DNA of 64,000 bases from Crystallibacter degradans (GTDB taxonomy: Bacteria > Actinomycetota > Actinomycetes > Actinomycetales > Micrococcaceae), in assembly GCF_012952295.1 (NCBI RefSeq), contig NZ_JABBCH010000003.1, positions 62,001 to 126,000 of the forward strand, read 5' to 3'. The position numbers and the translations under genes are program-made. Positions 1-7,959 of this stretch are shown here, in pieces. The notes under the pieces are model-generated. The model was not told the origin of the DNA, searched no databases, and saw only the letters and a program-made list of their open reading frames with translations. Each line of letters opens with the position of its first letter. Position 1 is the stretch's first letter.

Positions 1-338
1 GAGCCAACCTCGAGGCCAGCGGCCTGCAGCGAACGGATTGCAGTCTCGCGTCCGGATCCCGGACCCTTCACGAAAACGTCGACCTTCTTCAGGCCATGCT
101 CCTGGGCACGCTTTGCAGCGGACTCAGCAGCCATCTGCGCTGCGAACGGGGTGGACTTACGCGAACCCTTGAAGCCAACCTCGCCGGCCGAAGCCCACGA
201 GATGACAGCACCGTTCGGGTCCGTGATGGACACGATGGTGTTGTTGAAGGTGCTCTTGATGTGCGCCTGTCCGAGCGCAATATTCTTTTTGTCCTTGCGA
301 CGCGGCTTACGTACCGCTCCACGAGTCTTGGGGGGCAT
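1..338 (-). CDS. rpsK: 30S ribosomal protein S11 (C-terminus cut by window edge)
   Basis: S11 is a small-subunit platform protein that binds 16S rRNA near the mRNA exit. The translation starts [19 protein letters not shown] and contains the family core [15 protein letters not shown] and [13 protein letters not shown]. About 112 residues are visible; the last 20 or so and the stop lie beyond base 1. The ATG at 336-338 has GGAGAA about six bases upstream. The gene follows rpsM after a 43-base gap and ends the visible infA-rpmJ-rpsM-rpsK operon, which normally continues into rpsD and rpoA. Confidence 0.96.
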   Translation of the reverse strand, partial: MPPKTRGAVRKPRRKDKKNIALGQAHIKSTFNNTIVSITDPNGAVISWASAGEVGFKGSRKSTPFAAQMAAESAAKRAQEHGLKKVDVFVKGPGSGRETAIRSLQAAGLEVG

Positions 339-381
339 ATATTTCTCCTACAAAGTTGGTTGGTAGCTAGCAGACCGCTGT

Positions 382-756
382 TTAGCGAGTCTTCTTCTTA
401 CCGGCGACGGTGCGCTTCGGGCCCTTACGGGTGCGAGCGTTGGTCTTGGTGCGCTGACCGCGAACGGGCAGTCCACGACGGTGGCGAATACCTTCGTAGC
501 TACCGATCTCAACCTTGCGGCGGATGTCGGCGGCAACCTCACGGCGGAGGTCACCTTCTACCTTGTAGTTGCCCTCGATGTAATCACGCAGCTGCACGAG
601 CTCTGCATCGGTGAGGTCCTTGACGCGGGTGTCCGGGCTGATGCCGGTTTCCGCGACGATCTGCTCTGCACGGGTCTTACCCACGCCGTAGATGTAAGTC
701 AGGGCGATAATTACCCGCTTTTCGCGGGGAATATCTACGCCAGCGAGACGAGCCAT
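382..756 (-). CDS. rpsM: 30S ribosomal protein S13
   Basis: S13 sits in the head of the 30S subunit and contacts the P-site tRNA and the 50S bridge. The 124-residue product starts [15 protein letters not shown] and ends in a basic tail ([14 protein letters not shown]), with the family signature [15 protein letters not shown] before it. The frame stays open upstream to 858, but the ATG at 754-756 has a strong AAGGAGAA site and matches the conserved N-terminus, so the longer version is rejected. It lies 152 bases downstream of rpmJ and 43 bases upstream of rpsK. Confidence 0.97.
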   Translation of the reverse strand: MARLAGVDIPREKRVIIALTYIYGVGKTRAEQIVAETGISPDTRVKDLTDAELVQLRDYIEGNYKVEGDLRREVAADIRRKVEIGSYEGIRHRRGLPVRGQRTKTNARTRKGPKRTVAGKKKTR

Positions 757-908
757 ATGGCGGTTCTCCTTGTTGTATCCGGAGGTCTGAAGCAATGCAT
801 CCCTGTTACCAGGTCCCCGGCCTCCGAGCCCGGGGGTGTGCAGGAAATCCTGCTGCACTGCCTATTGAATTACTACGCGTGGGTAGTTCCTGCTTCGAAG
901 CAGGAAGC

Positions 909-1022
909 TTAGCCCTGGCGCTGCTTGTGGCGCGGGTTCTCGCAGATCACAATGACGTTGCCCTTGCGACGAATCACCTGGCACTTATCACAGATCCGCT
1001 TGACGCTCGGCTGGACCTTCAT
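909..1022 (-). CDS. rpmJ: 50S ribosomal protein L36 (zinc-binding form)
   Basis: A 37-residue gene reading [20 protein letters not shown] and ending in [11 protein letters not shown]. Cysteines 11, 14 and 27 and histidine 32 form the CXXC...C...H zinc site of the C+ type of L36. L36 binds 23S rRNA near the peptidyl-transferase region. The start is the ATG at 1020-1022. It lies 72 bases after infA and 152 bases before rpsM, the usual actinobacterial order. Confidence 0.96.
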   Translation of the reverse strand: MKVQPSVKRICDKCQVIRRKGNVIVICENPRHKQRQG

Positions 1023-1094
1023 GGTTATCCTTTGCGTTTGCAGTTGTCGCTTGCGTAATTACCTATTACCGCGGTGTCCCGCGGAGCTAAGTCT

Positions 1095-1316
1095 TTACTT
1101 GTAGCGGTAGACGATACGGCCCCGTGAGAGGTCGTACGGGCTGAGTTCCACTACAACACGGTCCTCTGGGAGGATCCTGATGTAGTGCTGACGCATCTTT
1201 CCCGAGATGTGAGCAAGCACAACGTGTCCGTTAGTCAGCTCAACGCGGAACATCGCGTTGGGCAGAGCTTCCTGCACAGTGCCTTCAATCTCTATGACAC
1301 CGTCTTTCTTAGCCAT
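1095..1316 (-). CDS. infA: Translation initiation factor IF-1
   Basis: IF-1 is a single OB-fold protein that occupies the 30S A site during initiation. The 73-residue product starts [19 protein letters not shown] and ends [16 protein letters not shown], full length for the family. The frame is open to 1451, but the ATG at 1314-1316 sits behind AGCGGAGGA and gives the conserved N-terminus. It is the first gene of the infA-rpmJ-rpsM-rpsK operon. In most actinobacteria map lies immediately upstream; here map is more than 8 kb away. Confidence 0.97.
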   Translation of the reverse strand: MAKKDGVIEIEGTVQEALPNAMFRVELTNGHVVLAHISGKMRQHYIRILPEDRVVVELSPYDLSRGRIVYRYK

Positions 1317-1457
1317 ATCCTCCGCTAACGTCAGTAACCACCACTTGCGTGGGGCTAGTTTTTGGGTGTTGCTTGCCACTAGACTTCCGGTGGAATGCGC
1401 TCGTTGAGCGGCCCCCGGCCCGGGAACGGGCACGAAAGTAGAGACAACCAACAGATA

Positions 1458-1486
1458 ACTGTACTCCGCGAGCCGCTTTAAGTTAA
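1458..1486 (-). promoter_or_regulatory. Candidate promoter for the infA operon
   Basis: On the minus strand TTAACT (1481-1486) and TACAGT (1458-1463) are separated by exactly 17 bases; each matches the sigma-70 consensus at four of six positions. Transcription would start near 1451, giving a leader of about 135 bases to infA. The -35 box overlaps the last codons of the upstream peptidase gene. The infA operon is cut off from map and secY here, so it needs its own promoter. The call rests on motif and spacing only. Confidence 0.4.
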
Positions 1487-2482
1487 ATCGGGATGCTTTG
1501 CAAGTACGACGGCGGGGGTCTCCACAGTCTCGGCACTCGCCACCGCGTCAAGAATGGCAAGGCGGACGGCTTCCGCCGCCAAAATCTGCAGTTCAAGGAC
1601 CGGGGTCACCGGGCCCTCTTGCACCAGCTGCTTCTCGCCGGTGGCCAGGCCGAAGACCACGTCCCCGTCGCCCAGCGTGTGGGACGGGTTGAGCGCCCGC
1701 GCCAGCCCCGCGTGCGAGGCGGACGAAGTGCGCTTGACCTGCGCGGGATCCAGCACGGCGTTGGTAGCTACGACGCACAGCGTAGTGTTCAGCGGCGCCT
1801 GGCCGGGTGGTGGAGCCTGAGTATCAGTAGATCGCTGTGTCTGGCCGGGCAGCGGCGGCAGCTCGGGGGCAGCGCGCAAGACCTGTTCCGTGCCGAGTCC
1901 GACAGGTGCACCGGCTGCATTGACCACGGCGATCGCGCCGATGACCACTTCGGAGTTGACGCCGCTCATCCGCAGCGAAGCGCTGCCCACTCCCCCTTTA
2001 TAGCGCTGGTAGTCCAGCGCGGCTCCGGTGCCGGCGCCGGCGTTGCCTCGCTGTACCGGCGCAAAGTCTGGGGAGGCACCTGCTGCAGCGGCGGCGTCGT
2101 ACCCCATCTGCTCGGTTGGTCGGGCCTTGGCGTCGCCGCCGCGGCCGAGGTCGAAGATGGCTGCCGCGGGCACGATGGGCACCACGCCGGCATCGGTCCG
2201 GAAGCCCCTGTCCTGCTCCTCGAGCCAGCGCTGCGCACCGTGGGCGGTAATCAGCCCGAAGGCGCTGCCGCCGGTAAGGACCACCGCATCCACCGTGGGG
2301 ACCAGCGTGGTCGGGTCGAGCGCATCGGTTTCATGGGTGGCCGGGCCTCCCCCGCCCACGTGCACGGACCCGATGGTTCCCGGCGGCGGCAGCACCACGG
2401 TCACGCCGGACAGCCAGCCCTCGCCGATCCGCTGGACCTGGCCGACTTTGATTCCGGGAACATCGGTGATGGAGGAAGTCAT
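1478..2482 (-). CDS. P1-family N-terminal-nucleophile hydrolase (DmpA/NylC-like)
   Basis: A 334-residue member of the P1 (S58) family, which includes the aminopeptidase DmpA and the 6-aminohexanoate-oligomer hydrolase NylC. Family blocks are VGQVQR near the start, [10 protein letters not shown] (68-77), GRGGDAK (113-119) and GNAGAGTGA (146-154). The self-cleavage site is most likely N232-T233 in [14 protein letters not shown], as in NylC, which would leave Thr233 as nucleophile. Residues 207-230 are a Pro/Gln-rich linker that would be freed or looped out at that cut. There is no signal peptide, so it is probably cytoplasmic. It is co-directional with the phosphotransferase-like gene nine bases upstream. 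The substrate (beta-peptide, D-amino-acid amide or nylon-type oligomer) cannot be told from sequence. Confidence 0.85.
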   Translation of the reverse strand: MTSSITDVPGIKVGQVQRIGEGWLSGVTVVLPPPGTIGSVHVGGGGPATHETDALDPTTLVPTVDAVVLTGGSAFGLITAHGAQRWLEEQDRGFRTDAGVVPIVPAAAIFDLGRGGDAKARPTEQMGYDAAAAAGASPDFAPVQRGNAGAGTGAALDYQRYKGGVGSASLRMSGVNSEVVIGAIAVVNAAGAPVGLGTEQVLRAAPELPPLPGQTQRSTDTQAPPPGQAPLNTTLCVVATNAVLDPAQVKRTSSASHAGLARALNPSHTLGDGDVVFGLATGEKQLVQEGPVTPVLELQILAAEAVRLAILDAVASAETVETPAVVLAKHPDLT

Positions 2483-2491
2483 GCCTTCACT

Positions 2492-3298
2492 CTAGAGGGC
2501 GGCCCGGATCAGATCGGCGTTGTCGCTGAGCCAAGCTTCGGCCCTGGGCATCCGGTCCTTCACGCCTTCGTCCCACCAGCGCCGGAAGACAGGGTCGGCG
2601 TCGGCGGCAGCCTTGGCGGTGAGCGAGGCGTTGCGGCCGCGCTGAATGGCGACGTCAACCAGCCGGCTTCTTTGCTCGGCGTTCATGCCGTAGGCGTCGA
2701 CGAACAGCCGCACCCGTGCCGGGATGTCCGCTTCCTTCAGCGAGGGCCCCCGGTCTGTCGGATGCAGGAGCGGCGCCCACCAGTAGAGCGCGTTGACGAT
2801 GTCGGCGACCCGGGTAGTCGGCCTGGCCAGGTCGAAGTCGATCAGGGCCGCCGGAACGCCGTTGCGGAAGACGACATTGCCCGGGCAGTAGTCCTGATGG
2901 GAGACCAGTTCGGGCGTAGCGAACAGTGGCTTAACGCCTGGCGGACGGATACCGGGGAGGCTGCCGAACACCGCGCCTTCCGGCGGCGCCCATCCCTGTG
3001 CAGCATCATGCAACCGGCGGATGAGCCGGGCCAGCGCGGCCAGTACCTCCGGGCCCGTTGCCTCTGCGGGCAGCGGTTCCACCGGGATGTCGCCCGGGAC
3101 ATAGGAGAGGACTTCCCGTCCGGCGTCGTCGTAACCGAGCGGGACCGGAGCGGCCTCGAAGCCTTGGGCGTGCAAGTGCGCCAAGTACTGCTGGACGGTA
3201 GCGGTGAACGGGCGGACCGGACGGCGGACCGTGTCCCCGTTTCTGACCACCTCGGTCCAGCCGCCCTCCCCCAACTGCCGCCCGCCGTCGTCGTTCAT
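2492..3298 (-). CDS. Aminoglycoside phosphotransferase (APH)-fold protein
   Basis: A 268-residue kinase-like protein. The APH/choline kinase catalytic loop is HQDYCPGN (H134, D136 as catalytic base, N141 as metal ligand), followed by the metal-binding IDFD (D154). The N-terminal half lacks an obvious glycine-rich loop, which is common in this superfamily. The frame extends upstream to 3358, but the ATG at 3296-3298 has GAGGA at the right distance and is preferred. It is nine bases upstream of the P1-family hydrolase and probably co-transcribed. Members phosphorylate antibiotics, choline, homoserine or sugars; nothing here fixes the substrate, so a resistance role should not be assumed. Confidence 0.8.
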   Translation of the reverse strand: MNDDGGRQLGEGGWTEVVRNGDTVRRPVRPFTATVQQYLAHLHAQGFEAAPVPLGYDDAGREVLSYVPGDIPVEPLPAEATGPEVLAALARLIRRLHDAAQGWAPPEGAVFGSLPGIRPPGVKPLFATPELVSHQDYCPGNVVFRNGVPAALIDFDLARPTTRVADIVNALYWWAPLLHPTDRGPSLKEADIPARVRLFVDAYGMNAEQRSRLVDVAIQRGRNASLTAKAAADADPVFRRWWDEGVKDRMPRAEAWLSDNADLIRAAL

Positions 3299-3423
3299 TG
3301 GATCCTCGATCGTGTGAACCCTTCCACAGCTCCGTCGTGGGGCTTTTGAAACGGCCATTCGTTCGCCCAGCGCCCCGTCCGCCTATCGACAGCAACAACG
3401 CCGAAGGCAATAGGACACAATTA

Positions 3424-3457
3424 TCTAATGTTGTCTTGGACCCTGAACACCGAAAGG
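3424..3457 (+). promoter_or_regulatory. Candidate -10 box and Shine-Dalgarno of the nuclease gene
   Basis: In the divergent gap, TCTAAT (3424-3429) matches the -10 consensus at five of six positions, with no good -35 partner. AAAGG (3453-3457) lies ten bases before the TTG at 3468. An in-frame TGA at 3444 closes the frame upstream, so TTG 3468 is the only start near a ribosome site; the next in-frame ATG is at 3567. Confidence 0.35.
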
Positions 3458-3467
3458 CGCAACTGAA

Positions 3468-5567
3468 TTGACCGAGGATACCGTCGCATCATCGCCCAAC
3501 GAACAGGCCGTTGTGAGTGAACAGTCAACAGTTGTCCCGCTCCCATGGTCCTCTAGGATTCTTGCAATGCCCTACATGCCAGGTGGTGGCAAGAACCAGG
3601 TCCAGACCTTGGAGACGTTATTGTCAGCTGTCGTTACCCAGGAAGGGCGCGTTGCCGCCATGGTGGACTTGGGCGACGGAGTTCAACGCGAGCTCCGTGA
3701 CGCTGTGAAACAGGTCGCACCGGCAGGGCTTATCGCCCATCTGGATCGAGAGCACTTGGACGTATCTGAGGAGGCGCGGTTATGGATGTATTCACGTGAC
3801 CCCCATGACCTCCTCGCAATCTTCCACCGTCATGTGCGATTCGTCGGTGAACTCCTCCATGCCCTTGCAGATGGGGCTAGGACGGTGCGAGAACTAATGG
3901 ATGTGGCAGCGAGGGAGTACCAGTTGCAGTGGACGACACTGGATCAGGTCCGAAGACGCGTCACCTGGATGTCGGCTTTGGGGCTAGTGGAGTACAAAAC
4001 CAACACGCACATCGGATTGACCGACGCTGGGCGGAAGGCGGTGACTGGCTTGCAACTTGGCGGCCCCGAGCAAAGGCCACGGACGGCAGCAACCGTCACG
4101 AACGTCCCTGAGCCGCCTCAACCGATCGCTGCGCTCGTCAAGGGCCTGACACCGGAGGTCCTGATGGGCAGAAACTCGTCCCTTGGGTACATACCACGCG
4201 GGAACGGTGAAACCGAGATTGTCGAATCCCTATACCTGCTGGTCAATGCTTCATCCCCAAGCATCTCAAGGGCCGACCTACTCGCCTTTGCACAAAGAAC
4301 TTTCGAATTGTCTGAGAGCTCCTTCAGCGCTGTCATGACAACCCTCAATAAGTCAGGCCTCCTCGAACAGACCGGGTTTAATATTTACTCCCCGTCCGAG
4401 CCCGCCACCGCATGGCTGGAGACTCAAAGCACCTTAGACCTCGTGCTCATCCTGCACCGCAGATTCCTGTTCATGCTAGAGATCATTCCGTTGCTGGCAG
4501 AGTTTGATAGGGCTCCCGACCTCGCTCGGGCTGCGTACGCGCACTACGGTATGGCAAGGGTGGATGTTGGAGGGGTCAGAACCCGACTTCAGCTTCTCAA
4601 GGCAGCCGGCCTCATCGAGGAGCGTGCTAACTGGAGGTACCAGCCAACGCCGTTGGGAGAACGCATTGCCCTCGAAATTCCTATACAGACTGCTTTAGAC
4701 GAGTATGACGACGAGACCAATGGTTTTGACCAGCCGTCGAGAGACCACGGCCCGTCGCCGGCAAACAAATTGGCTCTCGAGTTGGAATCTGCGGCAGTGG
4801 CCGGCGATTCCCCGATCCGTTTGGAGAAGGCTGTGGCTGAATCCTTCTCCTACCTGGGATTCGAGGCGCGGCACATCGGAGGTGGAGGTAAGACAGATGT
4901 GCTCGCCACCGTCGATAATCCCGACGGGAAACCGGTGCGGGTGATTCTTGATGCGAAGGCTGCCCGCAGTGGGACGGTTAATGAAGGAGCAGTCTCTTTC
5001 GACACTCTCTCGGAGCATAAGGAGAAGCACCACGCCGACTTCGTCGCCCTCGTCGGGCCAGGTTTCGATAGTGGCCGTGTCCGCGCTCGGGCCGAACAAA
5101 ACGGCGTTGCCCTCGTCACGGTGAATGAACTCTGCCGGACACTTCGACGACATGAAACGACGCCACGGTCCCCCTCTGCTTACCTGGGTCTCGTGGATTC
5201 CCGCCCAGGGGCGCGAAAGGACCTTGAAAGTGGGTGGTCGCATGCCGAGCGCCGGATCATGCTGCTCTCTCAGGTCGTGGCAGTGCTCGCTCAGGAAGCC
5301 CGTGAAGCAGATGATGTAACGCACGGTGCCCTATCTGCGGACCAGATCTACCTCATCGTCAGGGACGAAATCGACCCCCGGCCCTCAACCAAAGACATCG
5401 AAGAGGTATTGCAATTTCTCGAACACCCCCTGATCGCTTCCATTGCCCACGCGACTGGAAGTGCGGGACGATCCATCACCTATCGGCTGATCGATGCCCC
5501 GGGGTTGGTCGCAGCCAAGGTTGAGGCGCTCGGACGAAGCATCGCCCGCGTTGATATGGAGAACTAA
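3468..5567 (+). CDS. Solitary FokI-like endonuclease with duplicated winged-helix DNA-binding half
   Basis: A 699-residue protein. Residues 47-194 and 252-405 look like two copies of one module about 210 residues apart: APAGLIAHL pairs with NKSGLLEQT, IFHRHVRFVGELL (118-130) with ILHRRFLFMLEII (328-340), and GLVEYKTN (172-179) with GLIEERAN (381-388). Each ends in a winged-helix pattern. A linker (406-440) leads to a PD-(D/E)XK domain with GGGGKTD (D477) and VILDAKA (D495, K497). Spacing and flanks resemble the FokI cleavage domain (D450, D467, K469), including a later strand FVALVGPGF and ALVTVNELC. Residues 600-675 look like another winged helix, absent from FokI. Start is TTG. GC is visibly lower than in neighbouring genes, suggesting transfer. 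No methyltransferase is present. It could be a type II/IIS-like, modification-dependent or repair nuclease. Confidence 0.8.
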   Translation: MTEDTVASSPNEQAVVSEQSTVVPLPWSSRILAMPYMPGGGKNQVQTLETLLSAVVTQEGRVAAMVDLGDGVQRELRDAVKQVAPAGLIAHLDREHLDVSEEARLWMYSRDPHDLLAIFHRHVRFVGELLHALADGARTVRELMDVAAREYQLQWTTLDQVRRRVTWMSALGLVEYKTNTHIGLTDAGRKAVTGLQLGGPEQRPRTAATVTNVPEPPQPIAALVKGLTPEVLMGRNSSLGYIPRGNGETEIVESLYLLVNASSPSISRADLLAFAQRTFELSESSFSAVMTTLNKSGLLEQTGFNIYSPSEPATAWLETQSTLDLVLILHRRFLFMLEIIPLLAEFDRAPDLARAAYAHYGMARVDVGGVRTRLQLLKAAGLIEERANWRYQPTPLGERIALEIPIQTALDEYDDETNGFDQPSRDHGPSPANKLALELESAAVAGDSPIRLEKAVAESFSYLGFEARHIGGGGKTDVLATVDNPDGKPVRVILDAKAARSGTVNEGAVSFDTLSEHKEKHHADFVALVGPGFDSGRVRARAEQNGVALVTVNELCRTLRRHETTPRSPSAYLGLVDSRPGARKDLESGWSHAERRIMLLSQVVAVLAQEAREADDVTHGALSADQIYLIVRDEIDPRPSTKDIEEVLQFLEHPLIASIAHATGSAGRSITYRLIDAPGLVAAKVEALGRSIARVDMEN

Positions 5568-5591
5568 CTCGCTGCGCGTGAAACGCCCACA

Positions 5592-6059
5592 TTAGTGCGC
5601 GTTGGCCAGTTCGGTCCGCAACTCCTCTTCAAGGGCAGCGAGTGCCTCGGCAGCGCCCACGATGGCCTGGATTTGCTCGGCCGGAAGCTTCAGCAGGGCC
5701 GTGCTGATGGATCCGGACCACGCTTCCTCAATGAGCCTCTTGTTTTTCTGTGCCTTTTCACTCGGGTGCAGCAAGGCCAGCCGACGGTCGGTCGGGCTGG
5801 TTCTCCGCTCAACCAGCCCGCGGTCAGCCAGCGCCTTCACGGCAGCGCTGGCATTACTCTGGCGCAACCCCAGTTGCAGGGCAAGCTCTGAAACGGTCAG
5901 GCCCGGTTCCCGGTGGACGCGCATGAGCACCACCAGCTCGGAGGTGGGCAGCGGATCAAGGCCGGCCGCCGAGGGAAGAATGCGGTGGATGGTCCAGGAA
6001 AGGGAGTGGAGCAGCGAGCCCAATTCGTGGGAGGGAACGCTGGTTGTGGTCAACGGCAT
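5592..6059 (-). CDS. MarR-family transcriptional regulator
   Basis: A 155-residue winged-helix regulator. The recognition region LTVSELALQLGLRQSNASAA and the wing LVERRTSPTDRR, with the conserved DRR, are typical of MarR, and N- and C-terminal helices would form the dimer. It is divergent from the MFS exporter at 6151 with an AT-rich gap of 91 bases between them. That is the classic layout in which a MarR repressor controls itself and a drug pump until a ligand binds. The stop lies 25 bases from the end of the nuclease gene, which converges on it. Confidence 0.93.
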   Translation of the reverse strand: MPLTTTSVPSHELGSLLHSLSWTIHRILPSAAGLDPLPTSELVVLMRVHREPGLTVSELALQLGLRQSNASAAVKALADRGLVERRTSPTDRRLALLHPSEKAQKNKRLIEEAWSGSISTALLKLPAEQIQAIVGAAEALAALEEELRTELANAH

Positions 6060-6077
6060 AGCCCAATCTTAGTCCAC

Positions 6078-6107
6078 ATCTTGATATATATATAAAAACA
6101 TAATTAA
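6078..6107. promoter_or_regulatory. AT-rich divergent promoter/operator between marR-type gene and MFS gene
   Basis: The gap holds TTGATATATATATAAAAAC, a striking AT run in a high-GC genome, with an imperfect palindrome (TTGATATATATA) of the size MarR dimers bind. TTGATA (6081-6086) could serve as a -35 box for the plus-strand pump. On the minus strand TATATA elements lie about 19 bases from TTGGCC for the regulator. No single promoter is clearly best. Confidence 0.35.
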
Positions 6108-6150
6108 GTTGGAGGCCAACCCAATTCTCTTCCTGGTTAGGAATCCCGCT

Positions 6151-7416
6151 ATGACCATGGCTCCCCCACGCGATGCCCCACGTTTGACGGGCGCGGTGAT
6201 CGGGGTGCTGGCCCTGCTGACCGCGGTGAGCCCGCTTGCCACCGACATGTACCTGCCGGCCTTCCCGCAAATGGCAAGCGACCTGGGGGCTTCGGCCACC
6301 AGCATCCAGTTGACCCTGACGACGTTCCTGATCGGGCTGGCGCTCGGCCAGCTAATCATCGGTCCCTTGTCCGACGGCACGGGACGGCGGAAGCCGCTGC
6401 TGATCGGCACTGCCATCTGCCTGCTGGCCAGCATCGGCACTGCCGTTGCGCCCAGCGTCGAACTCCTCATCACAGCGCGCTTCGTGCAGGGTTTGAGCGG
6501 CGCCGCAGGCGTGGTGCTCGCCCGCGCCGTTATCTCCGACTCCGCCAAGGGTATCCAGGCTGCCAAGGTGCTGGGGGTCATGATGATCATCCTTGGCATT
6601 GCTCCGGTTCTGGCTCCGGTGCTCGGCGGCGCCATCATCGCCGGCTTGGGCTGGCGCGGTGTCTTCTGGGTGGTTGCGTTCCTGGTTGCCCTGATGTTCA
6701 TCGCCGCACTGTGCTTCATCAAGGAAACGCTCCTGGCGTCCGAGCGCCAGGGCGGCGGGCTCAAGGCCATGCTCCGCAGCGGCAGGACCGTGCTCGCCAA
6801 CCGGAACTACGTGGGCTACCTGGTCACCTTCTGTTTCGCCTTCGGCGCCATGTTCGCCTACATTTCGGCGTCGCCGTTTGTCCTGCAGAACATCCTGGGC
6901 CTGTCCACCACCACGTACTCGCTGGTCTTCGGGCTCAATTCCCTGGCCATCATGATCTCCGCGATCATCGCCACCAAGCTGGCCGGGCGCGTGGACTTCC
7001 GCAAGATGCTGGGCGGTGGCGTCATCGCCCTCGTCCTGGCAACCCTAGCCCTGCTAACAGTGGTGTTCACCGGCGTCGCGATGACCCCCACCCTGCTGCT
7101 GCTCTTCGTCTTCCAAGGCTCGCTGGGGTTCATCTACGGCAACGCCACCGCCCTTGCCCTGGGTGAAGCGCGGCACCACGCGGGCACCGGCTCGGCGTTC
7201 CTCGGTGCTTTCCAATTCATCCTTAGCGCCGCGGTTTCCCCGCTCGTCGGATTGGCGGGCGAGCACGATGCCCGCCCCATGGCGATCGCCATGGCCTTAG
7301 CCGCGCTCATCTCCGCAGCCGGCTTCTTCCTGCTGACCTGCAGCCGCTCCACTGAGGCGAGCGACGCCGAAACAGAGCCTGCCCAGCCCGAAATGAGCGA
7401 AGCGGCAGCCCGCTGA
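6151..7416 (+). CDS. MFS multidrug exporter, Bcr/CflA type
   Basis: A 421-residue, 12-helix major facilitator protein. The N-terminal SPLATDMYLPAFPQMA and the loop 2-3 motif GPLSDGTGRRKPLL are hallmarks of Bcr/CflA drug/H+ antiporters, and RFVQGLSGAAGVVLARAVI is the usual helix-5 region. The frame opens at 6109 with a TTG, but GGAGG there is too close to serve it. The ATG at 6151 has AGGA about nine bases upstream and is chosen; ATG 6157 is also possible. Likely controlled by the divergent MarR protein. Its stop nearly touches the convergent gene at 7418. Substrate unknown. Confidence 0.9.
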   Translation: MTMAPPRDAPRLTGAVIGVLALLTAVSPLATDMYLPAFPQMASDLGASATSIQLTLTTFLIGLALGQLIIGPLSDGTGRRKPLLIGTAICLLASIGTAVAPSVELLITARFVQGLSGAAGVVLARAVISDSAKGIQAAKVLGVMMIILGIAPVLAPVLGGAIIAGLGWRGVFWVVAFLVALMFIAALCFIKETLLASERQGGGLKAMLRSGRTVLANRNYVGYLVTFCFAFGAMFAYISASPFVLQNILGLSTTTYSLVFGLNSLAIMISAIIATKLAGRVDFRKMLGGGVIALVLATLALLTVVFTGVAMTPTLLLLFVFQGSLGFIYGNATALALGEARHHAGTGSAFLGAFQFILSAAVSPLVGLAGEHDARPMAIAMALAALISAAGFFLLTCSRSTEASDAETEPAQPEMSEAAAR

Positions 7417-7417
7417 C

Positions 7418-7957
7418 TCAGAGCTTGGTGACGTCGATGGTGCCGGGCTTCATGTCGATGGCTTCGCAGAACTGCTCGACGTTGGCGGGCAGACCGTCCG
7501 GCGTGGCGAAGACGGCGTAGCGCCAGTCGTCCCGGATGCAGGTCACCATGGCCGGCGGCTCGTTTCCCGGCGACTGCTGGTCCTGCCCTTCCAGCGGTGC
7601 TTCGCTCCAGAGTGCCCCGCAGAGTTCCTGCGGGTCGATCCGCTGCGGCACGCCGGACAGGTCCACCATGACGCTGCCGTCCGGATTGGTGCCCACTATC
7701 TCGCCGCCGCTGGCAAAGCCGGCCTCCTGCTGCGGGACATCGGGTGTGGAGCCCATGTAGCAGATGGCGGTGAAGCGCTTCTGGTCGTCGGTGAGGTTCA
7801 GAATGGCAAAGCCCGCGGTGGCGGAACCGGCCAGCACCGGCACGGCGACCGCGGCGGTGAGCACCCGCCGTCGTCGTTTGTGGCGGGCGATGTCCTGCGT
7901 AATCCGGGCACTCAGCGCCGAGCGCACCCGCGCTTTACTGACCTGGAGTTCGTCCAT
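7418..7957 (-). CDS. Single-pass membrane protein, probable ECF sigma partner (anti-sigma-like)
   Basis: A 179-residue protein with a basic cytoplasmic N-terminus (MDELQVSKARVRSALSARIT, then RHKRRRR), one membrane helix (about 32-54) and an exported C-terminal part of about 120 residues holding four cysteines that could form disulfides. It begins two bases after the sigma factor gene stops, so the pair is translationally linked. The topology fits an anti-sigma factor, but there is no HXXXCXXC zinc motif and the N-terminal segment is short (about 30 residues). It could instead be a sensor or a regulon product. Anti-sigma function is inferred from position only. Confidence 0.6.
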   Translation of the reverse strand: MDELQVSKARVRSALSARITQDIARHKRRRRVLTAAVAVPVLAGSATAGFAILNLTDDQKRFTAICYMGSTPDVPQQEAGFASGGEIVGTNPDGSVMVDLSGVPQRIDPQELCGALWSEAPLEGQDQQSPGNEPPAMVTCIRDDWRYAVFATPDGLPANVEQFCEAIDMKPGTIDVTKL

Positions 7958-7959
7958 TC

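Noticed and set aside
1493-3349. Plus-strand frame of 618 codons opposite the P1 hydrolase and APH genes
   Set aside because: Antisense shadow spanning two recognisable genes; no motif.
3468-5567. Reading the nuclease as half of a normal type II restriction-modification system
   Set aside because: No DNA methyltransferase motif is seen in any gene of the window, and the neighbours are unrelated. A distant methyltransferase cannot be excluded.
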